From: FEN-1297 sp963843605 | GTDB lineage: Bacteria > Bacteroidota > Ignavibacteria > Ignavibacteriales > Ignavibacteriaceae | Reading direction: 5' to 3' | DNA: 64,000 nt | NCBI GenBank assembly: GCA_963843605.1 | Contig: CAWJLA010000001.1 | Location: 1,674,001-1,738,000, forward strand | Part shown: positions 1-8,747 of the stretch, piece after piece | Layout: each line of letters opens with the position of its first letter | How positions within the stretch are numbered: position 1 is the first letter of the stretch | Notes under the pieces: model-generated | The model's database searches: none | What the model was told of the DNA's origin: nothing | Seen by the model: only the letters and a program-made list of their open reading frames with translations | Position numbers and translations under genes: made by a program

Positions 1-600
1 GTCATCCAGATTTTGAGATGAGCTTCCAAAATTTACCTGCGGCAGAGGCGACATTTTATTAAGCGAATTACTCTTACTTGTAAAATGAATGTCCTGAGGC
101 GGATAATACCCTAAATTGTTCTGCCAAATTGCCGAAAAATCAGAGTTCCACTCTGCCATGCCGAAAAGAAGCGCATAAACATTATCGTAACCGTAAAGTC
201 TCAGCAGACAAGTATAATAGGAGCCTGACTGACCGTCTGCGCTTACAATTACTACTTTTGTATAATTCTGAACATTGCGCCCGTTCATGAATTGGAGTAA
301 AGAATCGTCTGAAACGTTGAAAGATCCGGGTATATGTCCGCCGGCATAATCGGTTTTTGTTCTTACATCTATAATTAGGTAGTCATTTAAATTATTAAAG
401 ACATCTTCAGGCTTCACAACAGAAGGCATTTGGCTTGAGTTTATATAATCGCCCCGGGATTCAAAATATCTTAGAACTAATGCCGAAGTTTCAAGATTAA
501 CACTGACGACGGAAGATATGTTGTCTTTTAAACATCCTTGAAAGGACAAAAGTATCGCGACAAACGCGAGAATAAATTTTATGTTTGGTTTAAAGTTCAA
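1..600 (-). CDS. Rhodanese-like lipoprotein, partial (paralog of the next gene)
   Basis: The reading frame is open from a TTG at 598-600 to the window edge, so the C-terminus is missing. Its roughly 200 visible residues closely match the gene at 707-1783, including the lipobox region ending SFQGC followed by LKDN, so this is a tandem duplicate. The first rhodanese-like domain is complete (DVRT near the start, then HIPGSFNV, then LYGYDNVYALLFGMAEW). The active-site loop reads VSADGQSG where an active rhodanese has C-x-x-G-x-R, so the catalytic cysteine is absent. It is probably an outer-membrane-anchored binding or structural protein. It lies 106 bp downstream of its paralog, in the same direction. 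Confidence 0.75.
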   Translation of the reverse strand, partial: MNFKPNIKFILAFVAILLSFQGCLKDNISSVVSVNLETSALVLRYFESRGDYINSSQMPSVVKPEDVFNNLNDYLIIDVRTKTDYAGGHIPGSFNVSDDSLLQFMNGRNVQNYTKVVIVSADGQSGSYYTCLLRLYGYDNVYALLFGMAEWNSDFSAIWQNNLGYYPPQDIHFTSKSNSLNKMSPLPQVNFGSSSQNLDD

Positions 601-706
601 CAGATCGTTCCTTAAAATGAAGCTGCCTTAATATTCCAGCTTTCATTTATTATGTAAATAATCCGGTTACGCTTGTATAGTTAATATTTTTTTCAATCTT
701 GTCAAT

Positions 707-1783
707 TTACCGGTTAAAATTATTCAACGCCGGCTGTATACCTGTCGAATATGAATAGTTTTTTATATTGCTGTCTAAAAATATAAATGGTGAAAAAACA
801 TTTAAGTGGGCCTTCAAATAAAAATAAAATATTTTGCTTGCGCCGTACATTAATGTTTTTGCGTCGTAACCCATTACCCTGAGGTAAGCCGCTAAAAAAG
901 CGCTTAGATGCCCCGAATAGCTGTAGATAAGAATCTTCCTGTCGGTAGGAAAAGTTTGTAAGTTAAGGGTACTCCTGAGGTCGAAAGCCGGGTTATAATA
1001 TACAGTATTAGGGAAATGACCTGAGCCTGGTTCGCCTTCCTTATTATGATAATATAATGAATCTCTTCCGAAACAGGTAAGGTAATAATCTTTAATATTT
1101 TCCTTAATGTCGGCAAAATAAACGTAATTGGTATCATACTTGAATCCCTGGCTTATAAGGTTCGAAATTCTGTCTTTGACTTTTTCTTCCAGGTTCTGAG
1201 ACGAGCCGTTTAAATTTACGGAAGGCAGGGGAGAGATCTTGTTTAAAGGGAATCTTTTATTCGTAAAATGAACATATCCCGTATAGTAGCTGTCGTTGTT
1301 CTGCCATATTGCCGAAAAATCCTGATTCCATTCAGCCATTCCGAAAAGCAGTGCATATACGTTATTATAACCATATAGCCGGAGCAGGCATGTATAATAT
1401 GAAGCCGACTGCCCGTCATCGCTTACAATTATCACCTTCGGGAAATTCAGCGCATTTCGTTCGTTCATAAAATTCAGCAGTGAATCGTTTGCAACATTGT
1501 AAGCTCCGGGTATATGTCCGGCAATATATTCTGCTTGGTTTCTTATATCTATAATGAGGTAAGTATTTAAATGATTGTTTACCTCGTCCGGATTCACTAC
1601 CGAAGGCATCTGGTTTGAGTTTATATAATCTCCCTGTTCTTCAAAATATCTCAAAACCAATGCCGAAGTTTCTAGATTAACGCTGACTGTGGGAGATACG
1701 TTGTCTTTTAAGCATCCTTGAAAGGATAAAAGCATTGCGGCAATTATGAAAATTAATTTTATGTTTATTTTAGAGTTAAACAA
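707..1783 (-). CDS. Lipoprotein with two rhodanese-like domains lacking catalytic Cys
   Basis: This 358-residue protein has an N-terminal signal ending in a lipobox (LLSFQGC, Cys about 24), so it is predicted to be a lipoprotein. Domain 1 (about 60-155) has the rhodanese pattern LIIDIRNQ, then AGHIPGAYNV, then an active-site loop SDDGQSA, then YGYNNVYALLFGMAEW. Domain 2 (about 205-340) has a second loop, YSYSGHLSA, and a Y-G-A motif. In both loops the sulfur-accepting Cys is replaced, so sulfurtransferase activity is unlikely. The start is TTG; no ATG is available in frame nearby. It follows the DUF4249 gene by 8 bp and is probably the third cistron of the TonB-receptor operon. Its function is unknown. 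Confidence 0.75.
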   Translation of the reverse strand: MFNSKINIKLIFIIAAMLLSFQGCLKDNVSPTVSVNLETSALVLRYFEEQGDYINSNQMPSVVNPDEVNNHLNTYLIIDIRNQAEYIAGHIPGAYNVANDSLLNFMNERNALNFPKVIIVSDDGQSASYYTCLLRLYGYNNVYALLFGMAEWNQDFSAIWQNNDSYYTGYVHFTNKRFPLNKISPLPSVNLNGSSQNLEEKVKDRISNLISQGFKYDTNYVYFADIKENIKDYYLTCFGRDSLYYHNKEGEPGSGHFPNTVYYNPAFDLRSTLNLQTFPTDRKILIYSYSGHLSAFLAAYLRVMGYDAKTLMYGASKIFYFYLKAHLNVFSPFIFLDSNIKNYSYSTGIQPALNNFNR

Positions 1784-1791
1784 GGTATACC

Positions 1792-2607
1792 TTAAAATGG
1801 GGAAACTTTATAATCATCACTTTCGCAGGCTCCGACAAATATACCGATAACATCAGTGCCTTCTACATTCCAGGCAATATTATCACCGCCTTGTGCGAAA
1901 GTATTCGAGACGGGCTGATTGTTGTTTTTGGTTTTGAAATACTCGGCGTAAGCGGAATCGAAAGCGTATACCTTTACATAAAGTTCATTGTTATTGTAAG
2001 CATTGCCGTATTGGGGGGGGATATCCTTTGTTCTAATTAAAACACTCGACAAAGTATCGCTGCCTGAATGAATAACCGAGAGAAAATCCGAAGCATGGTC
2101 TGTAATTCCGTAAGTCGGAGACGGCGAAATTTCCCAAATACTGCCGAATGCCTCGCCGGGCACGTTTTTTACATAAGCATTAATATAATTGTTGTCGGAA
2201 TAATTTGCGTTTGTAATTACAGGTTTCTCCGGAACTGTAGTTTTCGCATATATTGATTTTCCGTTATAGTCCGCGAATAATTCGTAAGTATATCCGGAAT
2301 GAACTACTATTCTGTAGATGCTGTTATAAACGCCGTCGCCGGAATAAATAAGCGGGATTATCTGGATGCCGTTAATTTTTAAATATGCCGTAACATTCGT
2401 CAATTCCGCATTTTTAATATCATAAGGCACATCGGTGGGAAGCGTTTTTGTAATGGTCACGCCTTCAAATACGTTATCCGCCTTAAACTCTGCCCTGACT
2501 ACAGTATATTCTTTATAAACCAGTCCGGCATTAATAACATCCACATTTTCACAGTTCAAATCAATTACTGCAATTACGACTAATAATATGTAATAAAGTT
2601 TTTTCAT
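1792..2607 (-). CDS. DUF4249-family lipoprotein
   Basis: This 271-residue protein has a short hydrophobic leader ending LNC, a loose lipobox. It has the beta-rich layout of DUF4249 proteins: an early VVRAEFKAD strand, a block TNVTAYLKINGIQI about a third in, then SGYTYELFADYNGKSIYAKTTVPEKP. DUF4249 proteins are usually encoded beside TonB-dependent receptors and are thought to act as their surface partners; the substrate is not known. It starts 8 bp after the receptor stop and ends 8 bp before the rhodanese-like gene, so the genes are almost certainly co-transcribed. The family call rests on pattern and context rather than a hallmark residue. Confidence 0.7.
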   Translation of the reverse strand: MKKLYYILLVVIAVIDLNCENVDVINAGLVYKEYTVVRAEFKADNVFEGVTITKTLPTDVPYDIKNAELTNVTAYLKINGIQIIPLIYSGDGVYNSIYRIVVHSGYTYELFADYNGKSIYAKTTVPEKPVITNANYSDNNYINAYVKNVPGEAFGSIWEISPSPTYGITDHASDFLSVIHSGSDTLSSVLIRTKDIPPQYGNAYNNNELYVKVYAFDSAYAEYFKTKNNNQPVSNTFAQGGDNIAWNVEGTDVIGIFVGACESDDYKVSPF

Positions 2608-2615
2608 CGGTTAAA

Positions 2616-4961
2616 TTAAAAATTTACCGTTATTCCCAGAGAAGGAATAAAAGGGAAAAGTGAAATCTGTTTTAATTGTGTTATCCCGTAAGAACCCGGA
2701 TCCGTTGAACTGCCCGGAATATTTTCATGTGTTGCATAAATAGCAAACGGATTCTTTCGGTTGTATACGTTATATAATGTTAAATAAGTGTCGATTGAAA
2801 GATTATTAAACTTAAAGTTATAATTTGCGCTAACATCAAGCTTGTGATAATTCGGCAATCGGTATGCATTTCTTGATGTATAATTATACTGCAGACTTAA
2901 ATCTTCGTTAACGCCTATGGGAGTGAACTGATATTGCCCGTCCGGTACCGTATATCCCTGTCCCGAGGAGAAAATCCAATTCATGCTGACACTCCAGTTG
3001 TCGTTGAATTTATAACCCACCACAATTGAAATATCATGCCTTCTGTCGTATCTCGGATAAAAAACTTTTCCCAGGTTAAGATCAGGGAATTTTCTTTTCG
3101 TCCACGATAATGTATATCCGACCCAGCCGAACAAATTACCGACTGTTTTATTTAAAAAGAATTCTACCCCGTATGCCTCTCCCTGGCCTTTAGTAAAAAG
3201 TTCATAAATCGGGTCGCCGAGTTTGTAGGTGATAGCGTTTTTAAATTCGTAAAGGTTATCCATCTTTTTATAATAGCCCTGTACCGAAAACAGATATTGC
3301 CTATTGAATAGCGAATAATCCATTCCTAGTACATATTGAGTTGATTTGCTCGGTTCAACCTGTTCGGATGAAGGATACCATAAATCGGTTGGCAGGGATA
3401 TATCGTTTCTGATAACCAGGTGAAGAAATTGATGCGCGATTGCGTAAGCGGCATTTAAAGATAAATTATCGCTCAATATGAATTGAGCCGAGAGTCTTGG
3501 TTCCAATTGAAAATATTTTTTTGATTTGAAATAATAGCCTCTTACACCGATATTGGTTTTGAGCCAGTTAAAGATTTTACCTTCGTTCTGAACAAACATG
3601 GCAGCCTCTGTCGCAAGGATGTCCGGATTAGAACTTAGTGTCGGTTCGATTAGAGGATCATAAAAGTTGCTGTAAATAAGGGAATAATCGTGGAACGCGA
3701 ACTCCGCCCCGGCTTTAAGTGTATTGTTGTTACTCCAGTAAATCTCCGAGTTCATTTTCGCATAAAGATCCCTGAGCTTGGATACAGAATAATAATTGTT
3801 TGCGCTCGCATCGGAAGTATTATCCTGCAGTATTGAGCTGAACTCGTAATCAGTATAACTTAATGAACCGACTATAAAAAGCGATTTTGAATTTACATGC
3901 AGCCATTTTAAATCTGCCATTGCATTTTTCCAGCCGATAGTGTAATCAATACCGTTTGAATTACCGGGATTATAAATATTATCGTTGCTGTATAAACCGC
4001 TGATTGTAAAAATATTTGATTCCGTAGACGTATAAGTAATTTTAGTATTCAAATCATAAAAATTATATCTGGGAATAATTTGGCTTTTCATGAAGTTATT
4101 TTCGAGAAAATCGTAATACATTTTTCTTGCCGAAAACATGTATGTTGTTTTAGTGCCGAGAGGTCCCTCGAACATAAAATTCGATGTGAGAACACCGAGA
4201 CTGATTTTCCCTTTTTCTTTTTCCCTGGTCCCCGAGCGAAGTTTTATATCAAGAACGCTCGAAAGTCTGCCTCCGTATTCAGCCGGAAATGCCCCCTTTA
4301 TCAAACGGATACTTTGTATTGCATCCGAGTTAAACGTGCTTGAAAAATTTCCGAGGTGCGTCGGATTATAAATTATTACTCCGTCAACAAGTGTAAGGTT
4401 CTGATCGGGAGAACCGCCTCTTACATAAAGCCCTGAAGAGATATCATTCGCTACTTTAATTCCGGGGAGGCTTTGAAGTATTTTGAACAGGTCAACACTT
4501 CCGCTTATTGAAGGAAGTTTATTTATAATATTCGGATCAATGTCTATGGTGCTTGAAATAACCTCATCGTTCTTTTTGCCTTTAACAATTACTTCCTGCA
4601 GTTTTATGTTCTCGGCCGGCAAAGAAAAATTTAACTGAACTCTGCCGCTTGATAAGGAAATATTAAACTGATCAATTAATGTTTTGTATCCGATATTTCT
4701 TACTATTATAAAGTATTTGCCTTTAGGCAGATTCGGAATGGCATAAAATCCGTAATTGTTTGTTGCCGCTCCCCGTAACGGAGGGAGGTTTGTATTTATA
4801 CTGTCTTTATAAAGAAGAATATTTGTGCCGATTAAAGCCTCGCCGCTTGTTGAATCTGTAACAAATCCGGATACAATCACATTTCCGGATTGTGCGGGTA
4901 TATTTATTGAGAATAAAAATATTATTGCGGAAAAAACGATATATTTTTTTAATAAGTTCAA
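2616..4961 (-). CDS. TonB-dependent outer-membrane receptor with CarboxypepD_reg N-domain
   Basis: This 781-residue protein has a signal peptide (about 1-24), then a carboxypeptidase-regulatory-like domain (about 28-120: VSGFVTDSTSGEALIGTNI). The plug domain follows (about 140-245) with the typical LPGIKVANDISSGLYVRGG, LVDGVIIYNP and FPAEYGGRLSSVLDIKLRSG signatures. The rest is a long beta-barrel ending in aromatic F. It would import a large ligand across the outer membrane using TonB energy; the ligand is not apparent from sequence. It is the first gene of a tight minus-strand operon with the DUF4249 lipoprotein and two rhodanese-like lipoproteins, which suggests that those form its surface complex. 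Confidence 0.93.
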   Translation of the reverse strand: MNLLKKYIVFSAIIFLFSINIPAQSGNVIVSGFVTDSTSGEALIGTNILLYKDSINTNLPPLRGAATNNYGFYAIPNLPKGKYFIIVRNIGYKTLIDQFNISLSSGRVQLNFSLPAENIKLQEVIVKGKKNDEVISSTIDIDPNIINKLPSISGSVDLFKILQSLPGIKVANDISSGLYVRGGSPDQNLTLVDGVIIYNPTHLGNFSSTFNSDAIQSIRLIKGAFPAEYGGRLSSVLDIKLRSGTREKEKGKISLGVLTSNFMFEGPLGTKTTYMFSARKMYYDFLENNFMKSQIIPRYNFYDLNTKITYTSTESNIFTISGLYSNDNIYNPGNSNGIDYTIGWKNAMADLKWLHVNSKSLFIVGSLSYTDYEFSSILQDNTSDASANNYYSVSKLRDLYAKMNSEIYWSNNNTLKAGAEFAFHDYSLIYSNFYDPLIEPTLSSNPDILATEAAMFVQNEGKIFNWLKTNIGVRGYYFKSKKYFQLEPRLSAQFILSDNLSLNAAYAIAHQFLHLVIRNDISLPTDLWYPSSEQVEPSKSTQYVLGMDYSLFNRQYLFSVQGYYKKMDNLYEFKNAITYKLGDPIYELFTKGQGEAYGVEFFLNKTVGNLFGWVGYTLSWTKRKFPDLNLGKVFYPRYDRRHDISIVVGYKFNDNWSVSMNWIFSSGQGYTVPDGQYQFTPIGVNEDLSLQYNYTSRNAYRLPNYHKLDVSANYNFKFNNLSIDTYLTLYNVYNRKNPFAIYATHENIPGSSTDPGSYGITQLKQISLFPFIPSLGITVNF

Positions 4962-5108
4962 AAAGTTGTCCGGTAAATTTTATTAAATGCCCCGGATATT
5001 CCGGATCATGTGAACCCCTTGTTAAATAGCAATTAGGCTATTTCAAAATAACAAAAAAATACAGATATTGAAATAAGTTCAATATAAAAAATTTTTAATC
5101 TTGAAATA

Positions 5109-5702
5109 TCATTCTACCGGATTATTATTCTGAGCTAAAACGCGTTCGATGCGGCGATCGGGAATAAGCCACATTAACGCCACGATTACATAAATACTTC
5201 CCGCAATCCATTGAGTTAAAAACGCGGAAGGGATGGCAATTATATAAAGCACCGGTGAAATCTTGCCTTTAATATCGGACCCGATTGCCTTTGCCAGTGC
5301 GGAATTCTTTCCGTTCTCTTTTATAATAGACTGTTGAAGTACCAAGTAGGCGATGGCCGCCATCAATAAATTTACTCCGTACAACGCGGTTGGCGCCGCG
5401 GCAAAATGATTCTCTCCCATCCACCCGGTTGCAAAAGGTATAAGCGAAAGCCAAAAAAGCAGATGTAGATTTGCCCAGAGAATACCGCCGTTAACTTTGC
5501 GGGTAACGTGAAGCATATGATGATGATTATTCCAGTATATTCCAAGATAAATAAAACTAAGAATATAGCTGAGGAAAACCGGAATTAAAGGATAAAGAGA
5601 TGCAATATCCGCGCCGTGAGGAATCTTTAATTCAAGCACCATTATTGTTATAATGATTGCAATTACACCGTCGCTGAAAGCTTCCAGCCGGGTTTTTCCC
5701 AT
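5109..5702 (-). CDS. TMEM175-family (DUF1211) membrane protein
   Basis: This 197-residue integral membrane protein has about six TM segments. The hallmark of bacterial TMEM175 potassium channels is visible at the N-terminus: R-x-x-x-FSDGV (residues 5-13) followed by IAIIITIMVLELKIP. The NNHHH stretch in the second or third helix (about 58-62) is also typical. Members form multimeric cation channels in the inner membrane. An AAAGAGG Shine-Dalgarno sequence lies just upstream of the ATG. The gene stands alone, 230 bp downstream of clpB and in the same direction. Confidence 0.9.
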   Translation of the reverse strand: MGKTRLEAFSDGVIAIIITIMVLELKIPHGADIASLYPLIPVFLSYILSFIYLGIYWNNHHHMLHVTRKVNGGILWANLHLLFWLSLIPFATGWMGENHFAAAPTALYGVNLLMAAIAYLVLQQSIIKENGKNSALAKAIGSDIKGKISPVLYIIAIPSAFLTQWIAGSIYVIVALMWLIPDRRIERVLAQNNNPVE

Positions 5703-5763
5703 AGGGGCCTCTTTAATATTATAAATGTTCTTGGTAGAAATTTAGAAGGTTTTGATCCGAATA

Positions 5764-5781
5764 TACAAAAATATTTTTGTA
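5764..5781. repeat. 18-bp perfect AT-rich palindrome
   Basis: TACAAAAATATTTTTGTA is identical to its reverse complement. It lies between the clpB stop and the TMEM175 start, 62 bp upstream of the latter. It could be an operator for the channel gene or a weak hairpin after clpB; the sequence does not decide between these. Confidence 0.4.
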
Positions 5782-5935
5782 AAGGTCTATCCTGATGCAG
5801 TAGTTTCCCGGACGAAATTCCGACAAATAAAAAGAGGCTGCTTCAAAAAAATCTCTTAGTGTAGAACATAAACGCAAACATTGGAGATATATTTTAAACC
5901 AACCTCTTAAATCTAACAACCGGCCTTTTAAATAT

Positions 5936-8560
5936 TTACTTTTTGAAAAAAAGTTTACCGCTGTTCCCGAGAGTAACGAAGATATGATCTCCGTCCTTGA
6001 AATTTCCTGCCAGTAATTCCTGAGAAAGCGGATTTATTAAATGTCTCTGTATTGTTCTTTTCAGCGGCCTTGCTCCGAAAGTAACATCGTACCCCAGCTT
6101 TGCGATCCAGTCCTTTACCTCATCGTCTATCTTAATTACGATTTCTTTCTGAACAAGCATTCGCTGTACATTTGCGATTTGAATATTCACAATCTCCCGG
6201 ATCTCTTTTCTCGTAAGCGGTTTGAACAGAACGACCTCGTCTACTCTGTTAAGGAATTCCGGACGAATTGTTTTCCTTAAAAGATCCATGAGCTGATATC
6301 TTAATTCACCAAGAGTATTCTCAATATTATCTTCGTCAACGTGTTCCAATTTTTCCTGAATTATGTGTGAGCCGAGGTTTGACGTCATTATTATTATAGT
6401 GTTCTTAAAGTTCACAACCCTGCCCTGATTATCGGTGAGCCTACCGTCGTCCAGAACCTGTAAAAGAATATTGAATACATCCGGATGCGCTTTTTCGATT
6501 TCATCGAGAAGTACTACGGAATAAGGACGGCGTCTTACTGCCTCGGTTAATTGTCCGCCTTCCTCATAACCTACATATCCGGGAGGTGCGCCGATTAATC
6601 TTGAAACCGAAAACTTTTCCATGTATTCCGACATATCGATTCTTATCATTGAATGTTCATCGTCAAAAAGAAATTCCGCAAGAGTCCGGGCAAGTTCTGT
6701 TTTTCCCACACCTGTAGTCCCGAGAAAAATGAATGATCCCAGCGGGCGGTTTTCATCCTGCATTCCGGTTCGCGACCGGCGTATTGCATTTGCAACCGCA
6801 TATACTGCTTCGTCCTGACCGACAATTCGTTTATGAAGCTCATCCTCAAGTCTCAATAATTTACTTCTCTCGCTTTCCATCATTTTGCTCACCGGAATGC
6901 CTGTCCATTTTGCAACAATCTCTGCAATATCTTCGGCGTCCACCTCTTCCTTCAGCATTTTCTTTTCTTTTTGTGCCTCGGCAAGGTTTATACTTTCGTC
7001 TTTCAATTGTTTTTCCAAAGTTACGATATTGCCGTACCTCAACTCGGCAACTTTTCCCAGGTCACCTTCTCTTTCATATTTATCGGCAAGTGTCTTCGCA
7101 TTTTCAAGCTCGCTTTTCATTGAACGGATTTTTTGAATCCTTTCTCTCTCAAGATTCCAGTGTAACTTGAGCTGATTTCTTTCTTCTGATAAACCGCTAA
7201 GTTCCTGCTGCAATTCGGAAAGTCTTTTGGCGGATGCATCATCCCGCTCACGTTTTAATGCTTCCTTTTCAATTTCAAGCTGTTTAATTTTTCTTTCAAC
7301 CACGTCCAGTTCCTCGGGCATCGAATCAATTTCTATTCTTAATTTCGAAGCCGCCTCATCGATTAAATCGATAGCTTTATCCGGAAGGAACCGGTCGGTT
7401 ATATACCTGTTAGATAACTGGGCCGCTGCTACAATAGCACCGTCCGTTATTCTTACGCCGTGGTGAACTTCATATCGTTCTTTTAATCCGCGAAGTATTG
7501 AAATTGTATCTTCTTCGGATGGTTCGCTTACCAGCACAGGCTGAAATCTTCTTTCGAGAGCCGCATCCTTTTCGATGTATTTCTTATATTCATTTAGCGT
7601 AGTTGCACCGACTGCATGCAGCTCGCCTCTGGCTAAAGCCGGTTTTAATATGTTTGCCGCATCCATTGATCCCTGAACCGACCCGGCACCCACTAAAGTA
7701 TGAAGCTCGTCAATAAACAAAATTATTTCGCCGTTTGATTCCTGCACTTCTTTAAGTACCGCCTTCATTCGCTCTTCAAATTGTCCTCTGAACTGCGTAC
7801 CCGCAATTAAAGCACCCATATCAAGGGCAACAATGCTTTTAGTCTTTAAATTTTCCGGTACATCACCGGCAATTATTCTATGTGCAAGACCCTCGGCAAT
7901 TGCCGTTTTTCCTACACCGGGCTCGCCTATAAGAACGGGATTGTTTTTCGTCCTTCTGGAAAGCACCTGCAACACCCTCCTTATTTCTTCATCCCGACCT
8001 ATCACGGGATCAAGCTTGCCTGCTTTGGCAAGTTCATTCAGATCTCTGCCGTATTTTTTTAATGCCTGATAAGTATCTTCGGGATTTTGATTTGTAACCC
8101 GCTGATTGCCTCTTACATCCTTAAGTGCAGAAAGTATTGCATCATGCGATATTCCGTTGTCTCTTAAAAGCTGTCCGGCTTTTCCCTGCAGCGATGAAAG
8201 AGATAATAGTAGATGCTCGGTAGAAACAAACTCATCTTTTAAATTTCTCGCTTCTTCCGATGCAACATCAAATAACTTTCCTGTGGAAGGCGACATTTGC
8301 TGATTGCCGATACCGGCACCAGTCACTTTCGGAAGATGTTCGAGAACCTCATTAACTTTCAGTCGTAACCTTCCCACATTGCCTCCGGTCTTCTGTAAAA
8401 TAGTATCTGCAATATTTCCGCTTTCCTGGATTAAAGCGGCTAGTAAATGCTCGGGTTCTAATATCTGGTTATTGTAGTTCTGCGCTATTTCCAGAGCGGA
8501 CTGTACAACTTCCTGTGCTTTTACAGTTAATTTGCTAAAATTAAATGCCATCATATTCAC
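5936..8560 (-). CDS. clpB: ATP-dependent disaggregase ClpB
   Basis: The protein has about 870 residues, the usual ClpB length. In order it has an N-terminal Clp_N domain (FTVKAQEV-like SKLTVKAQEVVQ, then LEPEHLLAALI), AAA-1 with Walker A GEPGVGKT (about 208-215), a long coiled-coil middle domain (about 405-525, rich in E/K/R, EELDVVERKIKQLEIEKEAL), AAA-2 with Walker A GTTGVGKTE (about 613) and a C-terminal D2-small domain. It rescues aggregated proteins with DnaK/DnaJ in the cytoplasm. The longest frame begins with GTG; the ATGs at 8554 or 8551 (MMAFNF) are more likely starts. It is the last gene of the minus-strand chaperone island. Confidence 0.97.
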   Translation of the reverse strand: MNMMAFNFSKLTVKAQEVVQSALEIAQNYNNQILEPEHLLAALIQESGNIADTILQKTGGNVGRLRLKVNEVLEHLPKVTGAGIGNQQMSPSTGKLFDVASEEARNLKDEFVSTEHLLLSLSSLQGKAGQLLRDNGISHDAILSALKDVRGNQRVTNQNPEDTYQALKKYGRDLNELAKAGKLDPVIGRDEEIRRVLQVLSRRTKNNPVLIGEPGVGKTAIAEGLAHRIIAGDVPENLKTKSIVALDMGALIAGTQFRGQFEERMKAVLKEVQESNGEIILFIDELHTLVGAGSVQGSMDAANILKPALARGELHAVGATTLNEYKKYIEKDAALERRFQPVLVSEPSEEDTISILRGLKERYEVHHGVRITDGAIVAAAQLSNRYITDRFLPDKAIDLIDEAASKLRIEIDSMPEELDVVERKIKQLEIEKEALKRERDDASAKRLSELQQELSGLSEERNQLKLHWNLERERIQKIRSMKSELENAKTLADKYEREGDLGKVAELRYGNIVTLEKQLKDESINLAEAQKEKKMLKEEVDAEDIAEIVAKWTGIPVSKMMESERSKLLRLEDELHKRIVGQDEAVYAVANAIRRSRTGMQDENRPLGSFIFLGTTGVGKTELARTLAEFLFDDEHSMIRIDMSEYMEKFSVSRLIGAPPGYVGYEEGGQLTEAVRRRPYSVVLLDEIEKAHPDVFNILLQVLDDGRLTDNQGRVVNFKNTIIIMTSNLGSHIIQEKLEHVDEDNIENTLGELRYQLMDLLRKTIRPEFLNRVDEVVLFKPLTRKEIREIVNIQIANVQRMLVQKEIVIKIDDEVKDWIAKLGYDVTFGARPLKRTIQRHLINPLSQELLAGNFKDGDHIFVTLGNSGKLFFKK

Positions 8561-8574
8561 CGTGTTTAAATTCT

Positions 8575-8716
8575 TATTGTCTTAAAATGTATTATGGTCA
8601 TAAATTGCGGACCGGTTAAAACATTTAATTTGTAACTCCGTCAACTCAGTCCACCGCAAATCTGATCCGACTAAATACATAAAAGAACCAATCTTAAATA
8701 GACATATTAAGACAAT
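8575..8716. repeat. Widely spaced 10-bp inverted repeat upstream of clpB
   Basis: ATTGTCTTAA near 8575 and TTAAGACAAT near 8707 are exact reverse complements. They bracket the 187-bp htpG-clpB gap. They may mark an internal clpB promoter or a looping operator; the arms are short, so chance cannot be excluded. Confidence 0.25.
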
Positions 8717-8747
8717 TTCTTATAATCATGTTTTATTTAAATATTTG

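Noticed and set aside
5719..5919. 66-codon minus-strand ORF between clpB and the TMEM175-like gene
   Set aside because: The composition is odd, there is no Shine-Dalgarno, no motif was recognised, and a regulatory-looking palindrome lies inside it.
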